A stretch of DNA of 64,000 nt, taken from Craterostigma plantagineum (Eukaryota > Streptophyta > Magnoliopsida > Lamiales > Linderniaceae). Of this stretch, positions 40,777 through 54,100 are shown piece after piece. The position numbers and the translations under genes were made by a program. The notes below the pieces were generated by a model, which saw only the letters and a program-made list of their open reading frames with translations, searched no databases and had not been told where the DNA came from. The number at the start of each line of letters is the position of its first letter. Within the stretch, counting starts at the first letter, position 1. Location of the stretch: the NCBI GenBank assembly GCA_027422505.1, contig JAPQWV010000018.1, positions 19,176,001-19,240,000 of the forward strand. The letters are read 5' to 3'.

Positions 40777-43700
40777 TTAGCTTTGCTCGGTTGATTTTGC
40801 AAACTTAGCCTGCACAAGTCTTTCCAGTACGGGAAGTTCTAAGGGAACTGAATCGAGACAACGTTCAGCAGTTGCAACAATAACCTGCACATGGAATTCG
40901 ATGAACGAATGAATAACCAAGTTGTTGCCCTAACTAGTGAGACACCATTTTCCACATAATTATTCTAGGTAATTCAAATCAGATGAGGATTTGTTACCTC
41001 GTCGAGAAGGAAATCAACTGCAGCTTCATCATCGGTCGCATCCTTTAAAGCAGACTTCAAGAAGTGAATGTCCAGTTGAATTTGTTGGAATCCACTGCGA
41101 TTGAATGTCTGCAGCCGCACAAACTCTTGCAAGCTCTTCAACGAAAGCTTCACAATTGTTGTTAAAACGGATTCCTGCTATTAACAAAGTTCATATATTC
41201 ATAACCACAAGGCAACATCATGCCCTATTTCTTTCTTAGCAAAAAAGATCAGAAAAAGAACCTGTGTGTACTCAATCTTTGTAAAAATTTCCATTTTCTG
41301 CTTGAACAATTTTGCTAGATGTGTCTCAAGGAGCTGACTTCTCGCCTTCTGAGTATTTGATCGCTTTAATCTATTATCCTCCCTCAAAGGGTTACTGCGT
41401 GACGATGTTGTGCTCCCGGCGCTGTCAGCACGGCGATGCTGGCGGTGGAAGCCTTGAGGCAAAATTTGCTTCACTTCAGTTCTTATTTCGTCGAACTACA
41501 ACCACAAACCAAATTATGAGGATTTGAGATAATCGAAACGTCAGTCACTACACCACTACAAATTGCCACAATATCAACCAAAGAAATAGATAGCGAAGTG
41601 AATTACCTCTTGAAGAAGTATATCCACAAACATATGCACCTCTCGGGGTTCCTTGTGCTAAAAAACAGGTAAAAAAGTACACAATCAGAGTCACTAAATC
41701 TGCTGAAGTATTAGGAAACATATCAAAGAGATGGGGACAGGCTACTGACCTTGACCCAGTTTGGTGCTGCAAACCTCTTCTTCAAAAGAACAGATATTTT
41801 CTGAGTTCTCATCTTAATATACTGAAAATAAATAAAAAATGTTATGACAATAACATATAAAAAATATATACATCAATAAAACAAGTCTTCCAGACATGTC
41901 CACGATGTGCATTTGTACTGCCACAACATGAAATCATCAACAAATGCAGCAAACTGGAGTTGGTGGACATAGTACTAATATGAACTGCGAGTCTGCGACT
42001 GCAAACGTCTGTATGTGCCATCATTATAACCATTCCAAACTAGAGGCTTATGAACCAAAATAGTTATAGGATACAAGACTTTTATGCCTATTGTTTGCAG
42101 CATGTCGTATTGGTTTCATGCTGATTTGAAATGATTCCAAAACCAATAGCATGAATCAAAATCAAATGCCGACAAACAAATGCTCACCAGATTCAAGAAC
42201 GATTCGCTAGATAACCGGAAAATACGACAAATTTCTGCAGGTGCAAAAGTTGGACCATGCTCAGACCCTCGAACCCCACCAACAGAGAAAGAAGAAGCAA
42301 TCTCCTGAAATTCACATTTAAGAAGTGATCAGAAGGTCAAGCCAGTTGATACATCTTAATCACTAAATGTAATAAGTCGAATTGATCCATGCCTCAGTAA
42401 TTCGTGGAATGGCACTCTGTTCTATATAAACAGAAAACTGGCACAACACAAGAGCAAGCCCAGAAGCAATTTTATCACCTGGCATCTGCTCCATAACATT
42501 CAGGATACTACCTTCATTACTTTTCCCAGAGAGCCCGAGAAAATAGACGTCAAGTTTTTTGAAGAAATCCTGAAAACCTTCTTGGACCCAGTCAATAGTT
42601 AAATCTCTCAAATTCATTAACAATTCAGAGTTGTCGTCAAGAAGCTGTCGAAATTCCTGTAGTGGATGTAAGCAAGAGAATCGAGTAGGTATTTACTGGT
42701 AATGACACAAACTCTAGAAAGAAGTAAGAATTGATAGGAAAACCATAGTGAAAGTTTTACCAATAGAATTGATAAGAAATCTTTAACCACAGACAGTTAT
42801 GCATCTAATCTTAACCTGTAAGACACCCACACTTCCTTGGATAATTGCTTTTTTCCCAGACTCCAATGTTGCAGCCAATGGAAACTCTTTTGTTATACCT
42901 TCCTTTTCTCCACCTTGGACTGTCTTAAGGGCGTCTAAATAAAATTAGAAAAACAATTTGCAATTCAGTAATTATCTCAAGAACTCTGCAATCTCCAATT
43001 GTAATTGTTTCCTTTCAGTTGTTCTTCATATATCAGATATGAACCAGCCATGCATATCAAATGTTATAGATCAATGCCTCACTTGACATCATTAAATAAA
43101 AATTGCCCACGCATCTGGACGAGAATTACTATTTATTATTTTATTTTTGAAATATAGTGAATATGCCAACAACATATAACAAAAATGTGAGATTGAGAAG
43201 ACAACATATCAATATTCTGTATCAGGCAGAGACATGGAAAAGAAATAAAATGTAGGAGAAGTTACCTTCGCTCTGGTATGATACTAAAATTTTTATTACT
43301 TCATTCACAAGCGTATATAATTATAAAACGCCCAGAATGTAAGGCATATGTTGGGAAAATTCCGATGCAGAATGATGATATATAGTTCAGGCACTGAATG
43401 AAATAGTATTCTATAAGAGATCATGATTATAGAACATTTTTCTCAACAAAAATTCCAAATGAACACACAAGAATAAAATAACATGCTTACCAGATATATC
43501 AAGCAGAAGACGGTAAAATTTTCTGGATATGAATTCTCTGACAGTAACACGAGCACTCTGAAAATATCATGATTATCAACTAACCTTCTGCTTTTCAACT
43601 GATATATACGGAAAAAAGATTTAACATTCTATTCAAGTTATAACATGCAAACCTGAATTGCAAAATTGGGGAGGAATGCTTCGGGTAATACTTCATCAAT

Positions 43701-46700
43701 CAGTAGCACATCAGCCCAAATCACCCCTGGAGGTTGTGAAAAACATTTACAAGTTCAAAATACGAATGTAAATGCATAAATAGTTCCGGAAAAGGGAAGC
43801 TAAGAGGGTCATGGCTCAGTGCCAGTTTAGGAATAAATTAGTCAGCAAAGAAACACTAAATTCATAAAAAGCAAGAATAGATTCTTCTTTGGCTTAATTA
43901 TTTTATTCATCCTATAAGTTAGAAGGTGTGACACTTTCATGACACACAACTTAAGGGTTGGCAATTTTAGGACAAGAACTGTAAGAATCAAAACACTTTA
44001 AGGAAATTAAGCTCCAACTGGACGCCACCTCGCCTATTCTGATGACATGGCCGTCCAACTCAGCACCTCTTTTGTATGACGTAGCAGCCCATCAAGACGC
44101 CACATCACTTCTTCTGTACAACTTGGTACCCAATTGGCATCTAAGCAGATTGACACATCATCGCGCTTGTCATTAAATATTTTTGATTTTGAATGTCTTA
44201 AAAATTGCAACCCCTTAAGCCGGGTGTCTAAAAGTGTCAATCTCTTAATTACAGGACGAAAAAATATTTAAGCCTTCTTCTTTCAACTCAGCTAAATGAA
44301 AGGTCACTTTACGTTCAAACTCATATACAGAATGCTATCAAACAGCCAACAAGAATATAACCATAAATCAAATTGCGGACGTGGAGAGGTATAATTCACA
44401 TATTGCTGAAGTAACTTACGAAGGATCACCAAAAGATCCTTGGAGCTATCTTGCTTCTTAATTTGCTGATATGTGGCTTCATATTGCCTGGAACATCACG
44501 TATGTAAATCAAGAACATACAAGAACCTTACACACAGTTTTATCACCAAAAACAGTGCAAATGAGAAAAGAAGCTGATAAACAAAAAGCAGCATACTTTG
44601 AAACTAGATCTTGTGAAAGTTTAGATAGCTGTGATTCTGAATCCAAAAATATAACTTTATAAGCACGTGCAGCTTCTGCAAATTCACGAATTGAAGCCTG
44701 AAACAGCAATAACAGAAACTTCATTACCATCAATATTAAGCACCGTGAAATCAGAAAGCTTAACCCAGACAGTTGGTGGCTAAGCGCTTCTAAAAGGCCA
44801 TAAAAGTGAGTTTGTCCAGTTTTCACCACATATCATGCTATCTCTTCGACTATAGAACACGAACAATACTACTCATGTTGCATCTCATGCGAAAAACTCC
44901 ATGTTTTACACCTAGTGAACAGTAAAAATATCAATATATTTAAAATTTACACAACAAGGTGGACCCTTTTTATGACCTCATGGGCAGTATGCGGAGCAAA
45001 TTTTCCATTATCAGGAGATGCATTGACATCCGATAAAGTATTTGCTAATTGCTCAGGCTCAATATGCAGGTCCACAAGGAATTGTTCAAGCTTGTCAAAC
45101 AATCTGACCTTCAAATTTTCAACCTACACCGACAAAAGGTTATATGTCACCTGGTCAGAAAAAAGAGAAAATTATGAAAGTTCTGTTCGTATACGAAATT
45201 AATAACAAATCCACGAATGGTGAATTACTTGAGTTCCAAAAAGGCCTAGTAGTACTAAAGTAAATAAAAGTCACGCAGAAACTAATTTGAAGATGAAAAA
45301 CGAACCGGGAATTCCAACTGCTTAAGAAGCATAACTGCCTCAGCTCTTGATTGAATAGATTCCGAATCAGAGAAAACTTTCTCCTGAAAACATTTTTCTT
45401 GTTTGTGAGTATGATATTGAATGTTAGTCAAACATCAAACAAATACAAGGCTTCACTAGAATCGCATGGGAAGAAAACAGATAAAGATACAAAATAGCGG
45501 AGTATGCTTCCCTGAAAAATAAGATGCAGATATCATGTATTTTTCCAAGATTCAAATTATTATGTAGTACTATAGGATTTGATATACAACCTCCATGATT
45601 TTAAAGATCAATAATCATGCATGAAAATAACTAGTGATCATCCTTGACAATTTAATATTAACTGAGGGATCACATAGCGACATTAGTTTTAAACTTTGTC
45701 TTTTTATATAAATAACAGAATATTATCATGAACCATTATTTCTTTATGACCTGGTAATGGAAGTGAAACTATAGCTAGTAGCTTGTTCATCTTCGTCAAC
45801 CATCAAAGTTAACTAATTCTATCTAACTCGGACAGTGCAGATGAAAAGAGATGGACATACCTGCAAGTTTTTTTTTATTGTACTAATTGCTTCTTCAGAT
45901 GCACGCTTACAGTCTTCAAAGGAAGAATTCCCATAAGCCTGGTAGCAATAGAAAGACTCAGTACTCAGTCAAAATACAGAGAATCCCACAATCCGATAGC
46001 TGAGTAAGGAGTAAAACCTTGAAAATTGGCTTTGCCCCGATGTAAAACTTGACAGCGTCTGCATATGCTTCTGATTTGATGCATTTCTCAAGTCTTGCAG
46101 GTAAATCATAAATAAACTGTTTGCAAACATTATAGAGGTCAAGTGTTAATTAATTATACAACGAGGTTTGCAGGATAAGGTAACGTCGCCTCACAATAAG
46201 CGAAAAAACACTATGCTAGTCAGATGTGAAATCTCAAGCAATTTAATAGATAAATACCTTCTCCCAGTTTATATAGACAAAGATCAAACACATGGTATTC
46301 TGCACATCTGAGTTTGAGCAACTTTTTAAGAAGTCATGGGCAGATCTAATACCTGAATTTTACGAAGAAGATTTCGTGTTCGGTGCAACTTTTCTATCTG
46401 CGCTCTCTTCTCAAATAAAGAAGTATTAACACCATCACTTCTAGATTGCACAGACGTAATCTGGATAGAATAATCAATAGAGGACACAGTGTTCCGTCAA
46501 TGCTCCACATAAAACATTTCGAACATCGTCAAATGTAAACTAAATTGTTACCAAGCACCTTTACAAGAAGCTCCTCCATGTTTGTTTCCATCCCAACAAT
46601 ATTATTTTTCATTCTGGAAAAAACGCAAAGACCCACCATGTTATTCTTCATGGAGACAGGAACTTTGAATGCCAATAAACACAGCAAATGACTTAAAATG

Positions 46701-47732
46701 TCGGAAATTTGCGTTGACAGATGACACATTGAACTAATCACATGCAGAATCAAGCATGCCGTAGTTCATCTAATCACACACCAACGCCATATTAACTGAA
46801 AATCAAGATGAAACCATAATTACAAAAGGCTCACCTTTTGATCGCATCCGTTGCACTGACGAACTTATTGTAATTCTCGTAAACTAACATCTGCAGATCG
46901 GTGTCAATATTTTTTATTTCAGCAGCCATTTCAACATGCTTCTGAAGAAGTCCTTCTAAATTTGATTTTTCTACCTGAGAAAACAGAAGAGTGTTTTCAT
47001 AGGGTTTAACCTGTATCAAATCCCAGCCTAGCAATGTTGACAACAAAACACATAGCAATGAACATCAATCATAAATGATGGTCCTCCAAACAAAATACTC
47101 AAAACTGTGATGTGAAAGAATGAAATAACGATAATAAAAGATGGGAAAAGCATTGCAAATTTTACTCAGTCATCCCAGATCCACCTCAGTGGAGTTCCCG
47201 AATGCTTTAGCACGTATCATCACATTACAAAGGCACAATGCTCAAAAGAACTTATATAATCGGAACAGATTTGTCAAGGCTTCTAATTGAGATCACGACA
47301 GTTTTGCAGTGTGATTTTACAAGAACACCACCTTCATGGATCTATGCCAACTCATACTCCAATATACCATGCATATCCATTTCGAAGTTCACAACATTGC
47401 TCGTGGCGTGAATCACGAGTAAATTGAAGTAAATAAGCCAACCACAACGCGCAAAACAGTTTCATAGACACCGATGATGAGAATTGAACAGCGACCAAGC
47501 AGATTAAGCTGAATTAAATTCAAACAAAGGGTGCCAAACATACCAGGAGATTCATGTACCGACCGGCGTCAAATGACGTGGTATCGATAGTGTCAAGCGT
47601 GGCGAATCTAGACAAAGTGTTGGGCGGCAGCGGCGAAGACGTTGAAGAAGGACCTGCCGAGTAGAAACTCGAGAGAAGATCCCTCATTCTCTTTGCCTTG
47701 TCATCCAACGGCGCAGATTCTTCCACCTCCAT
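40777..47732 (-). CDS. VPS51: VPS51, GARP/EARP tethering complex subunit
   Basis: Twenty minus-strand exons give 781 residues: 47544-47732, 46835-46974, 46559-46613, 46353-46460, 46018-46116, 45861-45938, 45306-45383, 44977-45123, 44597-44697, 44420-44487, 43653-43726, 43491-43557, 42816-42934, 42393-42656, 42188-42304, 41750-41821, 41607-41657, 41262-41495, 40998-41174, 40777-40884. The product tethers endosome-derived vesicles at the trans-Golgi network with VPS52, VPS53 and VPS54. The Vps51/Vps67 domain covers about 55-140 (FDAGRYMNLL...YENYNKFVSATDAIKR). Also diagnostic are HRTRNLLRKIQ, AIPRITEEIASSF and HKEPREVHMFVD. Length is close to Arabidopsis VPS51 as I recall it. All junctions close in frame; the donor after 42393 is GC rather than GT. 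Confidence 0.95.
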
Positions 47733-48230
47733 TATTCAGCCCTACCTATTACTCCGATTCAGCCTTGTAAGACACGGCGGGGGATTTGTCTTCTGATATG
47801 TTTGTTGGCTGAGCTGACTGATCTAAAATTTGGCCCATTCAATGTGATCACCTAAAATCAATGTTCTAAAAGGAAATTATTATTTATCGCCCCAGGGCTG
47901 ACAAAGACATTTTTATCCCTATGTTATTTAAATTAATTTAAAAAAGTAAAATATAATAACAAGTAATAATTTGTATTTAAAATCCTTTACCACACAACAC
48001 TTTTCAAATCACACATACAAATCAGACAAAAAAACTGAGAATTTTTTCAAATCGCAATGGATCGACGACAAGGACAGGAAAAGGGAAAGGGGGTGTTCTC
48101 ACGATTGGTAAGCAAATTGTCAATAAAATCCATTCGTACGTAGATAGATTGTCGAAAACGGGTTGGAATAGGCTGAAAAAACGGCCGCTCGAACGAAAAC
48201 TACGCCGGATTTCGGCACGATCGAAGCATA
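47733..48230. other. Intergenic, 5' flank of VPS51
   Basis: Short and AT-rich. A 28-codon plus-strand reading frame at 48057 (MDRRQGQEKGKGVF) with a possible splice donor at its end is not assignable. Confidence 0.45.
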
Positions 48231-48323
48231 ATTTCGGTCGGCCAAGTCACGACCGAAACACGATTTCGGTTGTGATAGTCGCGACCGAAATCTCGTTTTA
48301 GTCGTTACTTGGCCGACCGAAAT
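48231..48323. repeat. Inverted repeat rich in TTTCGGT/ACCGAAA, possible CACTA subterminal remnant
   Basis: ATTTCGGTCGGCCAAGT at 48231-48247 is perfectly complementary to 48307-48323, and further ACCGAAA/TTTCGGT blocks lie between and after. Such clusters are typical of plant CACTA subterminal regions. The chromovirus LTR cuts into this block at 48356, leaving GAAAT (48351-48355) as a possible target copy. Confidence 0.5.
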
Positions 48324-48355
48324 CGTGTAATGGTCGGACCAGATCCGACCGAAAT

Positions 48356-51159
48356 TGTCAAGAACCGTCGTCCCGCCCTTGTATTACGTTCTAATCCTAA
48401 GTGCCTAACGCTTTGTTATCGTGCAAACGCGTAAAGTGCAAATATAAATTTTCATTTTTGAAACGCGTGCGGAAGTCTTATTCACAAGTCAAAAGAATGT
48501 TCTAAATTGTTTGACATTTCATCATGCTCCTATCTATTCAAAACACAAGTGCGTGTGTGTAAATATATGCAGCAAAAGCTCCCTATGCGCCCGGCCTTCA
48601 CAAGTCGTCATCCATACACACACTCCTACCTCAAAAGCAGACGGATAGCATCAAAAGATCGGCCTTGCATAACAGTCGGATTACGTACCGCGATCGTCAG
48701 TACCTACAACACGTAACGTAAATAATGAGCCACCGAGGCTCAGTAAGCAGAAATTATGCATGTATGCACGTGTCCTAGCGATCGACAATCCACGCCGTCG
48801 TTTTCTAATGCTCATACTCTTTTTCTTATACTCGTACTCTTTTCCCGACTCATACTCTTTTTCTCATGCTCTTACTTCATGCGGGCCCTCGGCTTTCAGT
48901 CCCACTATGCGCCATCTTATAGAGATCTCAAGTGTGGAGGTTCACACACTGGAAGGTCACCCGAAGGAATCTTCCCTTACTCAGTGTGGCCTCCACGCGA
49001 GCGCTTCTCACTGGTAGCCAACACCGAGGCCACTAACCACGGAGGTCACCCGAAGGAATCTTCCCTCCGGGTAGTGCTTTACACGCTAGAAGGTCACCCG
49101 AAGGAATCTTCCCTTACTCAGCGTGTGCCCGGGGCCGCATCCTCCAGGTTGCGTCTCCCGCATACGGGGTATTTCCCCTAGCCTCTTATACAGGCCTTAT
49201 AGCTTCATTCGCCTTACTGGCTGCATAGGGGAAGCCGTGACTCTTCATTCGAGTCGACACAAACGCCAATATCGGCGAGTATACATCGCACACAGGCGAT
49301 CTTACGCACGCTTATACCTCGCGTCTTATACACTACGCATGCGTGCAAATGCTCATGCTCATGTACGTATTCTAATCATGCCATCATGCACATAATTTAA
49401 TCGTATCATACGTACACATTTCATACAAAGTTCACGAGCACGTAGTTCACATAATTGTATGCAGGCAAGTTACGTGTCGTAGTTGAATTTCTACTTACTT
49501 GTCGTCCGAGCGAAACTAGTATTTTCCACGTTCGCTCCTAATGTGCAACCTTTTAAGCATAAATATTATCGTATTAGTATTACGCCTTTATTACACTTAG
49601 GTCGAATTGAATTATTTGACTTCATTAATTTTGCTAGTTTCAAGTCTGGGCTACCCTTGCCCAATAAATTCCTAAGTAAAGTTAGTATCAATTTCGTGAC
49701 TTAGGAAATTCGGCGAAAGTTAGACGATTTGTTAGTGTTCAATTCATTCGGTTTCAATTCATCTTCATTCGCTCGATTTCACGCACGAAATGGTTAATGA
49801 AATTCGCCCGATTTCCTTTGCACGCGACATGGCCCGATTTGAATTCGATTTGTGCTTTAATTAACTTAGTTTCGGCCGATTTCTAAGCATGCAAGTCACC
49901 CGATTTAGTGACTTGATTAGAATCGTTCGACAAAGAGCTAAACGATTTAGCTTTCGCCCGAAATTGGAACGTGGGAGGAGATCGCCCGATTTGAGGCCTT
50001 CAAGAGGTGGAAATCGCCGTGCCTTTTCATCAGCATGACGTCATCGCGAATTCATGTATGGAGTTGGGATTGTTTTCGGCCGATTTAGGGCATTCCATGA
50101 TGCAAATCGCCCGATTTCCAAGCTTGCATGGAGTCCCTTTTGATTTCGCCCGATTTCTAGGGTTTCTCAAACTAAGTCTCGGCGATTTATTCTCCTAATG
50201 CCACGTGAAATATTTACTTAAGTTGTCCGATTTAGGGTTCGCACTAAGTCGCCCGATTTCATTCATGCCATGAGGGTTCGATTCTTAATTCGATCGATTT
50301 GTTTTGCACAACAAATCGCCCGATTTGTTTAGAGCATTTCACTCGTTCGATTTCACCAAATTAAGATCGCCCGAAATCTCATGCATCGTTCATCTACCCA
50401 GAATTTCCCAAGTTTCGAAGCTTTCTCCTACCCAAAATCGTTTAATGCTAGGCTAAGATCATCTCATATTAAAGTTGTAAGCTATAAGGCATGTTTAGCT
50501 AACTAAATCGTAGCAACATTCCCAAGGAAACCTTCGATTAAGCCTTTACACCCAATCCTAGGGTTTTCGAAATCCTCCTCAACTACTTGCCTTTAATGCC
50601 ATTAATAATCTCCAACTGCCTAAAGTACGAAATTAAAAGCTTAAGAAGGGTATTTTACTTACCAACTTTGAAATCCTAGGCTAGCCGAAGTGCTCTTGGT
50701 TCGATTTTGGCTCTCTGCTCCTTCTCCTTTCCTTCTTGCTTTCGTTACTTTTCTTAAAATGGGGTCATGGTGTTCAATTATTGGGTTAGATACTTTTTAC
50801 TTGGCTTTTGTTGGGTAGGGCATGGGCCTTTCCTAGTTTTAGGGAGGTTTGTCCCCCATTTGGGCTTTTCTCATAAATTGGACCCATTTAAATTCCTTAG
50901 CCAAAAATAAAAATCCCTAGCCCAACTATTGTTAATCCTTTCCTTCGCTATTTCTTCGAAAATTCCCCTTCATGCATTTGGGGTCATCATGAACGCCAAA
51001 ATTCTTGGCGCTTAATTGCATGTAATTCACACATAAATCACGAGCATAAAATTCACACTTCACATAAGCATTCAACATATACGACATGAACGTAAAATCA
51101 TATAAGTCGTACACAAAATTTATTTGCCGACTTAATTTCGCGGGGACCGGGGTCCTACA
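48356..51159 (-). mobile_element. 3' LTR of the chromovirus, 2804 bp
   Basis: In plus coordinates it starts TGTCAAGAACC and ends GGTCCTACA, next to the polypurine tract. It contains GGTCACCCGAAGGAATCTTC three times between 48950 and 49115 and a region of dispersed CCCGATTT motifs at 49740-50380. No protein-coding capacity. Confidence 0.9.
49740..50380. repeat. Dispersed (C)GCCCGATTT motifs in the chromovirus LTR
   Basis: At least a dozen copies of CCCGATTT or one-mismatch forms (GGCCGATTT, GTCCGATTT, GCTCGATTT), spaced irregularly by 20-60 bp, all in the same orientation. Confidence 0.7.
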
Positions 51160-51171
51160 TCCTCCCCCCTT
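51160..51171 (-). other. Polypurine tract of the chromovirus
   Basis: On the minus strand AAGGGGGGAGGA stands directly before the LTR start TGTAGGACC. Confidence 0.85.
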
Positions 51172-51179
51172 AAGGAGGA

Positions 51180-54100
51180 TTTCGCCCCCGAAATCAGCCC
51201 GTGTGAAACAACTCGGGGTAACGAATTCTCATTTCGTCCTCCCGTTCCCATGTGGCTTCTTCCGTGGACTGGTTTCGCCACAGTACTTTCACTAAGGGGA
51301 TTTCTTTATTCCTAAGCTTCTTAGTCTCCTACATCAATATCTCCACCGGAGTCTCCTCGTAACTCAGATCCGGCTTCAATTGCTGATGTAGGGACTCATT
51401 TCCTAGCACGTGATTCGGGTCAGCTATGTATTTTCGCAGTGTCGAGACGTGGAACACGTCATGCACTTGCGCTAATGACGCAGGCAGCTCCAATTGGTAT
51501 GCTACCTCGCCTACCCTTTTCAGTATCCTATATGGTCCTATGTACCTAGGACTTAGCTTTCCTTTCTTCCCGAATCTTTTCACGCCCTTCATCGGCGATA
51601 CTTTTACGAACACCATATCGCCTTCTTCAAATTCCAACGGTCGACGTCTTCGGTCCGCGTAGCTTTTCTGTCGACTCTGTGCCGTTTGCATTCTTTCTCG
51701 TATGGTACTAATAGCTTCCGTCATTTCTCGTACGATGTCAGGGCCTAACATTGCCCGTTCGCCAACCTCGTCCCAATGTACTGGGGATCTGTATCTACGC
51801 CCGTATAGCGCTTCGTACGGTGCCATCCCGATGGTGACGTGGTAGCTATTATTATATGAGAACTCGATCAGTGGGAGGTACCTACTCCAATTCCCTTTGA
51901 AGTCGAGTACACATGCTCGTAGCATGTCTTCCAATGTCTGTATTGTCCTCTCGGATTGACCGTCTGTCTAAGGATGGTAGGCGGTACTAAAGGATAACCT
52001 CGTTCCCATCGCTTTTTGCAAGCTCGTCCAGAATTTCGATAGAAATCTGGAGTCGCGATCCGAGACTATTGACGATGGAACGCCGTGCATTCGCACTATC
52101 TCCTGAATATAAAGCTCCGCGTATCGTTCCATGGAGTACGTCGTGCTAATTGGCAGGAAATGGGCAGACTTTGTAAGTCTGTCGACGATAACCCAAATCG
52201 CATCGTGCCCTTTTGTATTCTTTGGCAGTCCTACTACGAAGTCCATGGTAATGTTATCCCATTTCCATTCCGGAATGGGTAACGGTTGTAGGGTTCCTGC
52301 CGGCCTTTGATGCTCGGCCTTGATCTGCTGGCATGTCAAGCACTGACTCACGAAGGTCGCGATGTCCTTTTTCATGCCTGGCCACCAATAGTTCTCCTTT
52401 AAGCCTCTGTACATCTTCGTTGCCCCTGGATGTACCGAGTATGCCGTAGCATGTGCTTCCGTCATTATTAGCCGTCGCAGTTCGGCGTCGTCTGGCACGT
52501 ACAATCGGTTCTTGAAGTATAATCGTTCGTCTTCCCGTATCATGAGGTCTCCAGTTGGTTGTTCCGGTTGTGCCTCCTTAACCTTCGCATACAACTCGTC
52601 TGTTCCTTGCGCTGTCTTGATCTGCTCCAGCAGTGTTGGTTGCAAAGTTAAGGCAGTTAGCTGCGCCTCAACTTCGCCTAACCGTACGACTTCTACTTCC
52701 AGCAGTTGCAGTTCTGCACTAACTGCTTTTCGGCTTAAGGCATCGGCTACTATGTTCGCCTTGCCTGGGTGGTAGTTGATTACGCAGTCGTAATCCTTGA
52801 CTAACTCTAACCACCTCCTCTGCCTCATATTCAGCTCCTTTTGCGTAAAGAAATACTTGAGGCTCTTGTGGTCAGTGTATATTTCACACCGCTCTCCATA
52901 GAGGTAATGCCTCCAAATCTTGAGAGCAAAGACCACTGCTGCCAGTTCTAAGTCGTGCATCGGGTAATTCTTCTCGTACTCCTTTAGTTGACGAGAGGCG
53001 TATGCTACTACATTCCCGTTCTGCATTAGCACACACCCTAACCCGTTCTTAGACGCATCGCTATAAACGGTGAACCCTCCAGTTCCCGAAGGTATTGTGA
53101 GAACTGGGGCCGTCGTAAGCCGTTCCTTCAGCTCTTGGAAGCTCCGTTCGCATTCTACGGTCCACTGAAATGGCGTATTCTTCTTGGTCAGCCTCGTCAG
53201 TGTCGATGCTATCTTTGAGAAGTCCTTTATGAATTTCCTATAGTATCCCGCCAGACCGAGGAAACTTCGTGTTTCCGTTACGTTGGTCGGTCTAGGCCAA
53301 TTGCTAATAGCTTCTATCTTTTTTGGGTCTACAGAAATCCCTTCTCCTGATACGATATGCCCCAAGAAGGCGACTTGGTCAAGCCAGAATTCGCACTTCT
53401 TGAATTTGGCGTATAGTTGCTTCTCCCGTAGTATACCCAGAACTGTTCTCAGGTGTTCTTCGTGCTCCTCCTTCGTTTTCGAGTAGATTAGGATGTCATC
53501 AATGAAGACGATGACAAACCTATCTAAGTATGGCTTGAACACCCGGTTCATTAAGTCCATAAAAGCTGCGGGCGCATTAGTCAACCCGAATGGCATTACC
53601 AGAAACTCGTAGTGGCCATAACGGGTACTAAAGGCCGTCTTCGGGACATCTTCCTTCCGGATCCTTTACTGATGATAGCCCGATCTTAAGTCGATCTTAG
53701 AGAAAACCGTTGCACCTTGCAGTTGATCGAACAGATCGTCTATCCTAGGTAGTGGGTACTTGTTCTTGATCGTCAACTTGTTCAACTCCCTATAGTCAAT
53801 GCACAACCGCATTGACCCATCCTTCTTCTTTACGAATAGCACCGGCGCTCCCCAAGGAGAGAAACTCGGCTGTATGAACTCCTTCTGCATGAGTTCGTCG
53901 AGTTGATCCTTTAACTCCTTCATTTCCGTCGGTGCTAGCCGATATGGGGTCTTAGATACTGGTGCCGCTCCAAGTACCAGATCTATAGCGAACTCTATTT
54001 CCCGTTCGGGTGGTAGTCCCGGTAGCTCCTCGGGAAATACGTCGGGGAAGTCCTGAACTATCGGCACTTCCTCGAGTTTCGGGGAGGCGTTCTCTTCCGA

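Noticed and set aside
48507..49395. Overlapping plus-strand ORFs, repeated almost identically at 55894-56462
   Set aside because: They lie in LTR sequence and are duplicated only because the LTR is; no coding signature.
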